From the NCBI GenBank assembly GCA_034669965.1, contig JAXMOK010000008.1:1-64000 (forward strand): DNA of 64,000 nucleotides. Direction: 5' to 3'. This document shows, piece after piece, positions 25,870-35,864 of the stretch. The notes under the pieces were generated by a model, which was not told where the DNA came from, made no database searches, and saw only the letters and a program-made list of their open reading frames with translations. Positions within the stretch are counted from its first letter, which is position 1. The number at the start of each line of letters is the position of its first letter. Source of the stretch: HXMU1420-13 sp034669965. GTDB lineage: Bacteria > Bacteroidota > Rhodothermia > Balneolales > Balneolaceae. The translations under genes were made by a program, and so were the position numbers.

Positions 25870-26390
25870 GAATTACGAATCACGAATAAAGACTTACGAA
25901 GTACGAAGTGTGGCTATTATCAAAAAACAGCATTAGAATTGTTGGCGGAAATAGTGAGTCGCTACCAAAAGCGTTCCGCTTGCGGAGAATAATTCCACAC
26001 CGCCCAGGAATCTGTAAAATTCATCGATAGTACATGGACCTTTGGAATTATTCAGCAATGGAAGCACGAACCCGCCAAGAATTCGCAGCTTGACTTTTTG
26101 TGTACTTTTGGGTCAAGCCAAAAGTGCAAAGGAAACACAAACTAGCTACTTTAACAGCTTCGATTTTGCCTTTAGATCTCTCACTCCGTTCGAGATGACA
26201 AACCAAGAAAACACCTCATCTGTCTTCTCCTGAAGGAGAAGGACTTTTTAACTAATCAAAAAACAATTCAACGAGCTCGCTCTCCTATTGTATAGGCTCG
26301 AAATAAAGGCCTTTCCAACAATTACTTTTGAGATTGCTGCGTCGATGATTACCCCGTTAAGGTTTTCAATCTAGTCTCCTCGCAATGACC
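25870..26390. repeat. Long intergenic repeat A, copy 4 with tail modules
   Basis: It runs from GAATTACGAATCACGAATAA through the core (25928), the hairpin near 26105-26130 and the tail to CTCCTCGCAATGAC. It differs by scattered substitutions and a shortened CTCTCCTATTG module. 25711-25869 upstream has no gene. Confidence 0.83.
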
Positions 26391-26397
26391 AATATAA

Positions 26398-26781
26398 CAG
26401 CATTAGAATTATTGATGAAGTAAGGCGAGATGGAAGGAGCGTTCTGCTGAATGGCAGATCATGAATTCACACCGGCTCGTTCTTGTCGATTGGTATGCTC
26501 GTGATGGACCATTGAATTCATGAAGCGAATGCAATTGAGACGCATCAATAATTCGTAGCTTGACCTTTTCGTACTTTTGGGTCAAGCCAAAAGTGCAGAG
26601 AAAAAACCTCGATGTTACATTTACGGCTTCGATTCTGCCTTTAGATCTCTCACTCCGTTCGAGATGACAAACCAAGAAAACACCTCATCTGTTTTCTCCT
26701 GAAAGAGAAGGACTTTTAAACTATTCAAAAGCCAAATCAACGAGCTCTCTCTCCTATTGTAGGAGAGGGTCGGGGTGAGGT
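26398..26781. repeat. Long intergenic repeat A, divergent copy 5
   Basis: It starts with AGCATTAGAATTATTGATGA, but the middle is replaced (26420-26540) while the hairpin GTACTTTTGGGTCAAGCCAA near 26570-26590 and the tail modules match other copies. This shows the 5' core and the 3' hairpin/tail evolve as separable blocks. It ends just 3' of the M24 peptidase gene. Confidence 0.75.
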
Positions 26782-26804
26782 AAAAACATATAGCGAAGTG
26801 GGTC

Positions 26805-28115
26805 TTAATTCCCAATTAACACCAGTTCTTCTTGTGGCGGAACCAGATATTCGGCGCCGGTTTCGGTGATCACCGCCATTTCTTCGACGGATATCGTTTT
26901 TGTGCCGCCATCGGGGAGTGTCCACGCATGAAAACCGTCAAAAGCGAATACCATTCCAGGTTTAAGCAGAAGCTGTGCGGATGCACGTCGGCCGGGGTTT
27001 TGTGAACCACCCAAACTTGGGCCGGCATCATGCGCTACGTAACCTACGGGATGGCCGGTGCTCCACATTACATATTCACTGCCATTCTCTTGCATCAATG
27101 CGCGCTGAGCGGCGTCTACATCTTCGCCACGAACGCCGGGCTTCATCGCTTCAAATGCTGCAAATCCTCCATCTCGTCCGGATTCCCAATAATACTGAAT
27201 ATCGTCGGGGGCTTGGGTTTCCCCTTCTTTCAATACATAGGCAAAGCGTTGAATATCGCTTACCCATCGGTCGTAGAGTTTGATCCCAAAATCTGTTTGA
27301 ATTACATCTCCGGGCATGATCACTTTATCGGTAGCGTGTGAATGTCCGCGATCGGGTCCTGAGTTTACATTTGGATTCTGGCTCGGATTCCATGCTTCGC
27401 CAACGCCATATTCTTCCATCTTTGCATCCAGAAATGCGGCTACTTCAGCGTCTGTTGTTACTCCCGGCTCAATGATTTCATACGCTTCGAGTTGCCAGGC
27501 TGCTGTTAACTCTGCCGCTCTTCGCATGATCTCCACTTCCGCCGGAGTCTTAACACTCAACCATTCGTAAATCACGCCTTCGGAAGTCACAAATTTAGCA
27601 GCATCTTTGGCACCGACTGCTTCAACCAGTGATAAATACTGCGTGTGCGATAATCCGTCAGCTAGTTTATTTTGAGTGGATGTGTTGATCGCGATTTGAT
27701 CGAAATTCATAGTGCGGATAAACTCACCGGCCTGATTTAAAGTCGAGTAACCTCGTTCAACGGCAACTACTTTGTCGTGGATTTCGAGTTCGCCCAGCGC
27801 GGTAGCTTCCCCTTCCGGCGAAAAAACAACAGAATGAAAGCCGTCTTCATCGAAATAAAACATGAACACCGCGGTTCCACCGGCATTCTCACCACCGATA
27901 TGATCGGCCATCGGGTCGTTATCGTTTTCGCGGCAGATAACCAGCCAGGCATCAACGCCAGCTGCTTCCATCGCCTGAGGTAGTAAGGTATTTATCCGCT
28001 CTATCCGAATCTCCGGCCAGGGCGATGGTCCCCACTCAATGGGTTTTGCATTTTCAGGTTGATTTGGCGAGCAAGCAAACAGAAGAAGTGAGGTAAAAAG
28101 GAACAGGTATTTCAT
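26805..28115 (-). CDS. M24-family metallopeptidase-like lipoprotein (Xaa-Pro aminopeptidase-like)
   Basis: The 436-aa protein begins with a lipoprotein signal (MKYLFLFTSLLLFACSPNQ; Cys15 lipidation site). The N-terminal half (about 25-190) is a creatinase-N-like domain; the C-terminal half has the pita-bread fold of M24. Metal ligands appear in IQTDFGIKLYDRWVSDIQRF, the His in YVAHDAGPSLGG, and the last Glu pair in SVEEMAVIT. The usual Glu of the [VIT]EPG motif reads FAFDGF here, so one ligand may be Asp; activity could be altered. It probably trims dipeptides with proline at the second position in the periplasm. It is not in an operon. Confidence 0.85.
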   Translation of the reverse strand: MKYLFLFTSLLLFACSPNQPENAKPIEWGPSPWPEIRIERINTLLPQAMEAAGVDAWLVICRENDNDPMADHIGGENAGGTAVFMFYFDEDGFHSVVFSPEGEATALGELEIHDKVVAVERGYSTLNQAGEFIRTMNFDQIAINTSTQNKLADGLSHTQYLSLVEAVGAKDAAKFVTSEGVIYEWLSVKTPAEVEIMRRAAELTAAWQLEAYEIIEPGVTTDAEVAAFLDAKMEEYGVGEAWNPSQNPNVNSGPDRGHSHATDKVIMPGDVIQTDFGIKLYDRWVSDIQRFAYVLKEGETQAPDDIQYYWESGRDGGFAAFEAMKPGVRGEDVDAAQRALMQENGSEYVMWSTGHPVGYVAHDAGPSLGGSQNPGRRASAQLLLKPGMVFAFDGFHAWTLPDGGTKTISVEEMAVITETGAEYLVPPQEELVLIGN

Positions 28116-28538
28116 CGAATTATTTTTGATCGGATGATAGGAAGAAAGGAGGAACAGTGGAATTACGAATTACGAATATGGAATAAAGAAGTACGAAGGG
28201 CGGCGTGAAGAAAATCATCGACTTTTTTTCAGACCTCATTTGCCTGGAGACTGAACTGCCCTTCGGCAGACAGGTGGGGTTTTGGATTACGAGTTTTTGG
28301 TATGCAGGTTTACGCTGAATTCTAAATCTCTCAACAGGTCATCCAGAGCGAAAGCGATGGATCTGCATATCTAATATCTACCAATAATCCTCTTCGTGCA
28401 GACTCCTCGATGCCTCGGAGTGACTTGAAAAAAAGAATGCGCTTAACAATAGTCATCAATGTAGATGTCAAACCAAGAAAATCTATTTGAGTAAAATCTA
28501 AATCCGACCTTAGAGTTGCGAAGGAATAGCAGGCGGTT

Positions 28539-29170
28539 GAATTACGAATCACGAATAAAAAGACTTACGAAGTACGAAGGGCGGGCAAGAATCAAAAACA
28601 GCCTTAGAATTGTTGGCGGAAACAGTGAGTCGCTACCAGAAGCGTTCCGCTTGCGGAGGATAATTCCACACCGGCCAGGAATCTGAAAATTCATCGATAG
28701 AACATGGACCATTGGAATTATTCAGCAATGATAGCACGAACCCGCCAAGAATTCGCAGCTTGACCTTTTCGTACTTTTGGGTCAAGCCAAAAGTACAAAG
28801 AAATCACACGGAAGTTGCTTTAACGATTGGAAATAGAAGCTGGAGCCTCCGGTATGCGTTCCGCAGGAGACCTACGGAACGAGGGAAAAAGTGCAAAGGA
28901 TACACCAATTATCTTCTTTTAAGGCTTCGATTCTGCCTTTAGATCTCTCTCCCGATGAATCGGGATCGAGATTGCAAAGCAGGAAAACACCTCATCTGTC
29001 TTCTCCTGAAGGAGAAGAACTTTTAAACTATTCAAAAGCCAAATCAACGAGCTCCCTCTCCTATTGTAGGAGAGGGTCGGGGTGAGGTCGGTTCATGCAA
29101 TTACTTTTGAGATTGCCGCGTCGATTGCAATCCAGGTTTTTATAATAAATCCAGCCTCCTCGCAATGACG
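28539..29170. repeat. Long intergenic repeat A, copy 6 with inserted module
   Basis: It has core, hairpin (28770-28795), an extra GTTCCGCAGGAGACCTACGG module as between copies 1 and 2, then the standard tail ending CTCCTCGCAATGAC. The flank 28116-28538 holds short modules (TCATCCAGAGCGAAAGCGAT, also at 21859; GACTCCTCGATGCCTCGGAG at 28399, the reverse of 39943). 29171-29454 shows nothing I can support before the next gene. Confidence 0.83.
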
Positions 29171-29454
29171 GCTTCGGTTTTTTCTTTAGAACTATTACTA
29201 CGTTAGACCGAGCACTCGTAGAAATAGACTCGATTCATCCAACTGAGTTTTTAAAGGTGGAGACTTAAGGTGTTTGTTAGCTTTTGTGATGGGCGTCGGG
29301 GTGAGGTCAAGACTTAGTAAAGAGGTAAGGCCAAATTTTTGATTCTTGAAAATTGATCGTCTACCGTTTGCATCCCATCCTTTTTTTGAATTTTTTGATA
29401 GCGTACAGAGAAGAACCTTATCACATACTAATTAAATAATAAAAAGAGGCGTTT

Positions 29455-30075
29455 ATGGCAGCAGAATTCATCAAGTTATACGAAGAGAACACCGATCAAA
29501 AAGTATTGCGTCACGTTGTTGAGGTCCTAAAAACAGGTGGATTGGTGATATTCCCGACCGATACGGTGTACAGCCTTGGGTGTGACATTATGAACAAGAA
29601 CGCCGTTGAACGGGTGGCCCAGATTAAGGGAACTAAAGTGGAAAAGGCAAAACTTTCGTTTATATGCTCCGATTTTAAACAAGTTTCTGATCACATATCC
29701 CAAATCGAAACCAGCACTTTTAAAATCCTTAAGCGATCTCTTCCGGGGCCTTACACCTATTTACTCCCGCACAGTAATATTCTTCCAAATGTGTTCCGAA
29801 AAAAGAAAACGGTAGGGATCAGAATTCCCGATAACGCAATTATTCAACAGATTACTGAAATGCTGGGCAACCCGGTTATTTCAACTTCCATCAAAAAAGA
29901 CGACGATATTTTGGAATATCCCACTAACCCTGAGTTGATTTGGGAAGAATGGCAACATCAGGTGGATATAGTAATTGATGGCGGAATGGGCGATATCGAG
30001 CCAACTACAGTTATTGATCTTACCAGCGGCGATCCCGTTCTTGTTCGCGAAGGAAAAGGAAGCCTAAAGGTGTAA
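29455..30075 (+). CDS. YciO/Sua5/YrdC-family protein (threonylcarbamoyl-AMP synthase-like)
   Basis: The 206-aa protein carries the YrdC signature: GGLVIFPTDTVYSLGCDI, the KGTKVEKAKLSFIC segment, LPGPYTYLLPHS and KTVGIRIPDN, and ends in EPTTVIDLTSGDPVLVREGK. Sua5/TsaC enzymes make threonylcarbamoyl-AMP from threonine, bicarbonate and ATP for the t6A37 tRNA modification. The KGTK spelling with short length is closer to the YciO branch, whose role is less certain. It is cytoplasmic. The gene stands alone, opposite to the DUF1643 gene. Confidence 0.85.
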   Translation: MAAEFIKLYEENTDQKVLRHVVEVLKTGGLVIFPTDTVYSLGCDIMNKNAVERVAQIKGTKVEKAKLSFICSDFKQVSDHISQIETSTFKILKRSLPGPYTYLLPHSNILPNVFRKKKTVGIRIPDNAIIQQITEMLGNPVISTSIKKDDDILEYPTNPELIWEEWQHQVDIVIDGGMGDIEPTTVIDLTSGDPVLVREGKGSLKV

Positions 30076-30126
30076 TTTTAAAGTTTAAGTGATAAATGTT
30101 AAATAAATCGAGAATGAGTTTAACAA

Positions 30127-30678
30127 TTACACTTTTATATTTAAGACCGCAGTGGTGTAGTGTTCCATATCGAAGGGTACCAGCGGCTCTGTTTTGCGAA
30201 GGTAGAGCGGGTGATGCGGGTGCCCGGCTTTGGAAATAGCTCCGCGACGGTAATATGAACAGCCGGCCGATTGAAGAATCTCGTACATATCGTGCATGCA
30301 CTTGGGGAGGTATGGCCTTTTTTCGATGAGCGTGCCCCAAGCGCACCAAACATCCTGCGGTTTGTGTACCAAACGCTCAACAGCTTCCATGTTTTTTTGA
30401 TGTAATTTTTTTTGGAACCGCTTGTGCATGTTGTTCGGATTGGTTGCCCGCTGAGGGTACACATTCAACATAATCCAACCATCATAGCCTTTTTCGGCAG
30501 CAAACCGAGCAACTCCGGCTACTGTTGGGTCCAGATTTCCGGGCACCGCCGTGCTTGGATTTACCCCAATGCCTACCAATAGGTTATTCCCTTTTTGCCC
30601 TAAAGAATATCTGGCTTTCGGCTCGTCGTGGTCGTAAATCCATTCGATTAATAAATTCTCGGTTTTTTCAATGTTCAT
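30127..30678 (-). CDS. DUF1643 family protein
   Basis: The 183-aa protein contains the DUF1643 hallmarks LVGIGVNPSTA, LDPTVAGVARFAAEKGYDGW and MLNVYPQRATNP, then CAWGTLIEKRPYLPKC and KAGHPHHPLYLR. The family is widespread in bacteria and phages with no established function; the conserved N-P-S and G-H-P-H-H residues suggest an enzyme. There is no signal peptide. It converges with the YciO-like gene across a 51-bp spacer. Confidence 0.85.
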   Translation of the reverse strand: MNIEKTENLLIEWIYDHDEPKARYSLGQKGNNLLVGIGVNPSTAVPGNLDPTVAGVARFAAEKGYDGWIMLNVYPQRATNPNNMHKRFQKKLHQKNMEAVERLVHKPQDVWCAWGTLIEKRPYLPKCMHDMYEILQSAGCSYYRRGAISKAGHPHHPLYLRKTEPLVPFDMEHYTTAVLNIKV

Positions 30679-30824
30679 TGTAATAAATACTCAACATTTT
30701 TTGGGATTAATGACAAAAAACAAATAGTAAAGGTAGCAATAGATTTTTAGCATTATTTTAACCTTTTACACCTATTTCATTTCAAGAATATTGTGTTTAT
30801 TGAAACTGACTAAAAAAAATTCTT

Positions 30825-32585
30825 ATGAGAGGCGCCTTTCTTTTACTTATGGTATTGATTGTTGCTAGCGAACCCTCTAAAGCACAGAGAGACACTGCAC
30901 TCGATACCGTTTCCATCGAATTGAAATGGTATCATCAATTTCAATTTGCGGGGTATTATGCGGCCGATATCAAGGGCTTTTATGAAGAAGAAGGGCTTCA
31001 TGTAGATATAATTGAGGGTAGGCCAAAACTCGATTACACCAAAGATATAATAAGTGGAAAAACAGAGTTTGGAATTTACAACGCTGGTTTATTAATCGAT
31101 TTTACCAGAGGAGCAGACGTTGTAGCTCTTAATCCTATTTTTCAGTATTCGCCTAGCATTCTAGCAGCCAAGGCAGACCGAAATTATTTGAATTTGAGTG
31201 ATTTGGCAAATGCACGAATAATGGTGGGCGAAGAAATCGGTGCTGAAATAATCAAAACTATCTTTATTCAACAAGGTATTAACATCGATTCGATTGAATT
31301 TATTCAATTTAATTTCGAGCGCTTTAAAAACGATTCAACCATTGATGCCATTAACACCTATGTTACCGCTGAAGTACCCTTATTGGAGTCTCAAGGCATT
31401 GAGATTGATGTATTTTACCCATGGAGGTATGGCGTAGATTTTTATGGCGATATTCTTTTTACATCAGGGACTTATTTAAAAAACAATCGTTCAAAAGTTG
31501 AAGCTTTCCAACGCGCAACCTTAAAGGGCTGGAAGTACGCACGTGAACATGAAGATGAGATTATAAATTATATATTAACACTTGATGGGGTTAATGACCG
31601 TGGTTACGATTTTGATCGTCTAAAACTAGAAGCCAGTTTAACATGGGAATATTCGATACCGGATAAAATCCCAATTGGTTTTATGAGTGAGCCCAGATGG
31701 AGAACAATTGCCGGGTATTTTCAAGAATCTGGAATAATTAATGAAGAGCCGGACTTAAAAAAATTCATGATACAGCCGGTTCAACCATTATCAGTTCGAG
31801 TGTCTCAACATTTGAATGTGATTCTACCTGTGCTATTAATCAGTTCCGGTATGATCGCATTATGGATTTTAACATTGCGCCGAGAAGTGAGCTCAAAAAC
31901 CGACGAACTCAAAAAAGTGTTTGAAGATCGAGTTCAAGTTGAAAAAGAATCAAAAGAACATTTATTAGCAGCATTTCAAGAAAAAGAAGTGATCCTAGCG
32001 GAAGTGCATCATCGAGTAAAAAATAATATGGCTTTGATCACAAGCCTGATTGAATTACAGCGGCTGGAAATTAATAATCAAAATGCCGATTCGATTTTAA
32101 AAGAAGCACAGCTCCGTATTCACACCATCGCAGATATTCATGAAAATCTATATGATCATGAATCTTTTATGGAAATACCTTTTAAATCGTACGTTAATCA
32201 ACAAATCGACAATATCTTTAGTTACGTAGAGGAAAGCACTACCAATATCACCGTTATCCGCGAAATTGATGATTTAACATTGAACATCAATTACTCAATA
32301 CCTATAGCTTTAATCATAAATGAGTGTTTAACAAACTGTTTGAACCATGCTTTCGATGGTAGAGATACGGGGATGATTACTATTCATTTATCAAATAAAG
32401 AAGAGAACCGTGTTAACCTGTTTATTCAAGATAATGGCGTTGGATTTAAGACTAACGCCGAGTCAATCAATTCTGTCGGTTTAACAATTATTCGCGCATT
32501 AGCTGATCAAATTGAAGCTGATTTAAAAATTGAAAGCTCCGAGAGTGGCTCAAAAGTTGTTATCGCTTTTAGTGCCGATCAATAA
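30825..32585 (+). CDS. NMT1/THI5-domain sensor histidine kinase (HisKA_2), copy 1
   Basis: The 586-aa protein has a signal peptide ending SKA-Q (20-21). A periplasmic NMT1/THI5-like solute-binding domain (about 28-310) carries the motif LKWYHQFQFAGYYAADIKGF. One transmembrane helix follows (about 331-351), then a short coiled linker. The HisKA_2 domain has phospho-His395 in EVHHRVKNNM, followed by HATPase with N-box NECLTNCLNHAF (about 499-510) and G1 box DNGVGF (536-541). The binding domain normally captures thiamine-precursor pyrimidines or similar amines for ABC import. Here it is wired directly to a kinase, so it probably reports that ligand. No response regulator is adjacent. A close paralogue follows. 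Confidence 0.9.
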   Translation: MRGAFLLLMVLIVASEPSKAQRDTALDTVSIELKWYHQFQFAGYYAADIKGFYEEEGLHVDIIEGRPKLDYTKDIISGKTEFGIYNAGLLIDFTRGADVVALNPIFQYSPSILAAKADRNYLNLSDLANARIMVGEEIGAEIIKTIFIQQGINIDSIEFIQFNFERFKNDSTIDAINTYVTAEVPLLESQGIEIDVFYPWRYGVDFYGDILFTSGTYLKNNRSKVEAFQRATLKGWKYAREHEDEIINYILTLDGVNDRGYDFDRLKLEASLTWEYSIPDKIPIGFMSEPRWRTIAGYFQESGIINEEPDLKKFMIQPVQPLSVRVSQHLNVILPVLLISSGMIALWILTLRREVSSKTDELKKVFEDRVQVEKESKEHLLAAFQEKEVILAEVHHRVKNNMALITSLIELQRLEINNQNADSILKEAQLRIHTIADIHENLYDHESFMEIPFKSYVNQQIDNIFSYVEESTTNITVIREIDDLTLNINYSIPIALIINECLTNCLNHAFDGRDTGMITIHLSNKEENRVNLFIQDNGVGFKTNAESINSVGLTIIRALADQIEADLKIESSESGSKVVIAFSADQ

Positions 32586-32748
32586 AATTTGGTTTACACT
32601 TTGTGCCATTCATGCAAAATAATATGTCTATATTGGCATACTTAAGAGGCACGTTGGTTGTTAATTTTATTAATTGATTTAATTACACTTAAAGCTTTAG
32701 AATTTGTATTCATAAAAGCAGCGCATAACTAAAAATAGGCTATCATTT

Positions 32749-34512
32749 TTGAAAGGCATTCTACTAATACTAATTTTAATTTTAGGAGTTAAAGAACGAG
32801 CTGTAGCTCAGGATTTTTCGCGAGTAGATACCGTTTCTCTCGAGCTTAAATGGTATCACCAGTTTCAATTTGCCGGTTATTATGCCGCCGACATTAAAGG
32901 ATTTTACGCCGAAGAAGGCTTACATGTGAACATTATTGAAGGCTCACTTGAAAGTAATCAAGTTGATAATGTAGTAAACCTAGATGTAGACTTTGCAATA
33001 TATGATTCCGGCTTGCTCATTGAATATGCCAATGGTGTAGACGTTAAAGCAATTAATGCCTTTTTTCAGTATTCACCTTATGTATTAGCAGTCCGGTCTA
33101 ATCGGAATTTCTCAGATCTTAATAATTTGACTACCTCAACCATAATGGTAGGTAACATTGTTGGGCGTTATGAATTACTATCCTGGTTTAACGAGCGTGG
33201 TATTCCAACCGACTCCATTAATTTTATCGGTTTTGATATAGAACGATTTATCAACGATCCATCGGTAGACGCCATTCATGGCTATATCACGTCAGATATT
33301 CAAACTATATCAAATAATGTTGATGTAGACATTTTTTATCCTTGGCAGAGTGGGGTCGATTTCTATGGTGATGTGCTTTTTACAAGCAAACGTTTTTTAG
33401 AGAACAACCGAAATGTAGTTGATCGATTTCAACGTGCGACGTTAAAAGGGTGGGAATATGCACGTTTAAATCAGGATGAGCTGATTAACTACATTTTAAC
33501 CTTAAATGGAGTGAATGAACGTGGTTTTAATTTCGATAACCTTACCCTTGAGGCTGAAAAAACCTGGGAGTATTCGATACCGGATAAGATACCTCTTGGT
33601 TTTATGAGTGAAGCCAGGTGGAACATGATAGCCCGTTATTTCCAAAACGCCGGCGTTTTATCTACTACTCCTGATATAGAGCATTTTATAATCCAGCCTG
33701 TTGAACCTTTTACGGCTCAATTACAGCGTTTTCTTTTGTTTTTTCTGCCCATTGTTTCAGGTGGCGCGGTAATAGTGGGTATTTGGATTTATATCCTAAA
33801 AAAGAGAATCCGACAGAATTCAGCAGCTCTAGAAGTTGCATTTGAAGAACGAGTTCTGCTGGAAAAAGAATCGAAAGAACATCTTTTGAAATCGATTAAT
33901 CAAAAAGAAGAGATGTTATCTGAGGTTCATCACCGGGTTAAAAACAACATGGCGCTTATTACTAGCTTAATTGAATTACAGATCCGTGAAACGAATATTG
34001 CTGTTGCCAACTCCATTCTTAAAGACGCCCAAAATCGTATCCATACCATCGCCGATATTCATGAAAAGTTGTACGAAAACGATTCTTTTATGGCAATTCC
34101 TTTCAAGTCATATGTACATCAACAAATTGATTACCTACTAAGCAGGTTTGATCAACAAATGCCAAAAATAACGATCAACCGTGAAATTGAAGATCTATCT
34201 CTCAATATAAACTACTCCATTCCTGTTGCTCTCATATTGAACGAATGCCTTACTAACTGCTTTAATCATGCTTTTATTGGCAAAAACGACGGGCTAATTA
34301 CGGTTCACCTTGCTAAAGAATTAAATAACCGTGTGCTACTTTACGTTAAAGATGATGGGGTTGGTTTTAACTCAAAAGCTTTAAAAAATTCGACGATTGG
34401 ATTTACAATTATACGTGCTCTAGTTGAACAAATCGATGGTGATCTTGTGGTTGATAGTAGCGAAAAAGGCACTAAAATTAGTGTGCGTTTTTCTGTAGAA
34501 GTTAACAATTAG
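32749..34512 (+). CDS. NMT1/THI5-domain sensor histidine kinase (HisKA_2), copy 2
   Basis: The 587-aa protein is a tandem paralogue of the preceding kinase, with the same order: signal peptide (ILLILILILGV...RAVAQ), NMT1 domain (LELKWYHQFQFAGYYAADIK), transmembrane helix (about 333-352), HisKA_2 (EVHHRVKNNMALITSLIELQ) and HATPase (DDGVGF). No ATG lies near the signal peptide; the start is taken as TTG 32749, since the hydrophobic core begins right after it. The two copies are closest in the kinase and the binding-pocket ends and differ more around residues 65-190, where ligand preference could differ. The spacer of 163 bp may hold its own promoter. Confidence 0.88.
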   Translation: MKGILLILILILGVKERAVAQDFSRVDTVSLELKWYHQFQFAGYYAADIKGFYAEEGLHVNIIEGSLESNQVDNVVNLDVDFAIYDSGLLIEYANGVDVKAINAFFQYSPYVLAVRSNRNFSDLNNLTTSTIMVGNIVGRYELLSWFNERGIPTDSINFIGFDIERFINDPSVDAIHGYITSDIQTISNNVDVDIFYPWQSGVDFYGDVLFTSKRFLENNRNVVDRFQRATLKGWEYARLNQDELINYILTLNGVNERGFNFDNLTLEAEKTWEYSIPDKIPLGFMSEARWNMIARYFQNAGVLSTTPDIEHFIIQPVEPFTAQLQRFLLFFLPIVSGGAVIVGIWIYILKKRIRQNSAALEVAFEERVLLEKESKEHLLKSINQKEEMLSEVHHRVKNNMALITSLIELQIRETNIAVANSILKDAQNRIHTIADIHEKLYENDSFMAIPFKSYVHQQIDYLLSRFDQQMPKITINREIEDLSLNINYSIPVALILNECLTNCFNHAFIGKNDGLITVHLAKELNNRVLLYVKDDGVGFNSKALKNSTIGFTIIRALVEQIDGDLVVDSSEKGTKISVRFSVEVNN

Positions 34513-34527
34513 CCATTCTAAAAAACC

Positions 34528-35661
34528 TCACGCAAACCGATCAGCTAACCTATTGATCAAATAACCGGACTCTTCAAGAGCCTGTGTTGCAAATTTGCCG
34601 AAGAAATCGGTTACGCTTTCAAACTCTCTGATAAAGCCGTCACGATCGTTATCTCGAACCATCTTTGCTAGCTTTTGGTGGTGTTCGAAAAAATTGGTGA
34701 GCAGCTCTCGGCGTTCTTCATCCGCAAAAACAATGTCGGCGTACAACTCTGCGCTTTGGGCGAAGATTCGTCCGGTCATCATCAGCTCTGCCCGATAAAT
34801 CGGCGAGGAATAATCCACCATATCGGCCGGCTTCAGGTCGTATTCTTTCATAAAAGAACCGTGTAACAATGCCACAAAATGGCGCAATCCTTGCACCAAA
34901 TGCATCACGTGATCGTGTTTAGCAGGATCAGCCTGAATAATGCGCATCCCCCACAATTCGCACTGTTTCACAAACCAATCCGCTTTTTCGCCATGCCGAG
35001 CATTACAAACCACCATTAGCTGTTTCGATAGGTTTTCAACATCTGGCCCATGCATCGGATGTAAACCCAAAACCGGCCCGAGATGAGCATCTAACATTGC
35101 CTGAATGGGTTTAGTTTTGTTTGAGGTGAAATCGGCCAAAATCGTTTTTTCACTCAATCGACCTTTTAACCGCTCAATAACACCTTCCGTTACATTGATT
35201 GGAACGGTGATAATCACCAAATCTAATTGCTCAATCCATTCATCCAGCTCATACCAATTACTTTTGTCGATGGAGTAAGCATTGTGTCCGGTTTGCTCGG
35301 TCATTCGTTTGTACAACTTCCCCATGCCACCTTTGCCCCCGATGTACAAAATGTGCTTCGGTTCTTCGGTTGCAATTGGAAACTTTGCCTGAGATTGGCT
35401 ATCGCGAGATGAGCTCATAATCAATCGCAGAAAATCTTCCGCCCACTCCGGTTTAATTCCTCGTTCAGCTGCCAAGGCTTTAAAGGCATCGGCCTTTTCT
35501 TGCTCTCTCTGTGGAACAAAAACCGGTAGTTGGTTTTCGACTTTAGTTTTGATGACTTGCTTAACCGTTGTCGCACGCTCGGCAAGTAAATCGAGAATTT
35601 GTTCGTCGATCTCGTCGATGCGTTTGCGGGAATCTTGCAATTCCTTATGTCGATGGGGCAT
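34528..35661 (-). CDS. tyrA: Bifunctional chorismate mutase / prephenate dehydrogenase
   Basis: The 377-aa protein is a T-protein fusion. Residues 1-95 form an AroQ chorismate mutase (LQDSRKRIDEIDEQILDLLA, VFVPQREQEKADAF). From about 105 onward is the NAD-binding prephenate dehydrogenase (ILYIGGKGGMGKLYKRM, HPMHGPDVE, and the helical dimer domain with LRHFVALLHGSF). It turns chorismate to prephenate and then to 4-hydroxyphenylpyruvate for tyrosine synthesis in the cytoplasm. Such enzymes are usually inhibited by tyrosine. It is transcribed alone, against the histidine kinase pair. The ATG at 35661 is natural, as the mutase helix begins within ten residues. Confidence 0.94.
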   Translation of the reverse strand: MPHRHKELQDSRKRIDEIDEQILDLLAERATTVKQVIKTKVENQLPVFVPQREQEKADAFKALAAERGIKPEWAEDFLRLIMSSSRDSQSQAKFPIATEEPKHILYIGGKGGMGKLYKRMTEQTGHNAYSIDKSNWYELDEWIEQLDLVIITVPINVTEGVIERLKGRLSEKTILADFTSNKTKPIQAMLDAHLGPVLGLHPMHGPDVENLSKQLMVVCNARHGEKADWFVKQCELWGMRIIQADPAKHDHVMHLVQGLRHFVALLHGSFMKEYDLKPADMVDYSSPIYRAELMMTGRIFAQSAELYADIVFADEERRELLTNFFEHHQKLAKMVRDNDRDGFIREFESVTDFFGKFATQALEESGYLINRLADRFA

Positions 35662-35864
35662 GATAAAGTATCTGTTTGAGTGAGAACGAGAAACTACGAA
35701 TAATCAATTTTCTGATTTCGGGTATTTCTGTTCGTTTTTTCAACCGCGTTATAATAACCCTTCAAGGGTTAAGCACCTGTCGGTTAAGCACCGGTTGTTA
35801 AAACTTCGAACGATTATTTTTTCTACTAAAATTCCACTTACTTTGTCTTATCCCTCTTCACTCA

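Noticed and set aside
21860..29200. Insertion sequence with transposase
   Set aside because: No DDE or HUH transposase motif was found in any frame; borders do not show classical terminal inverted repeats.
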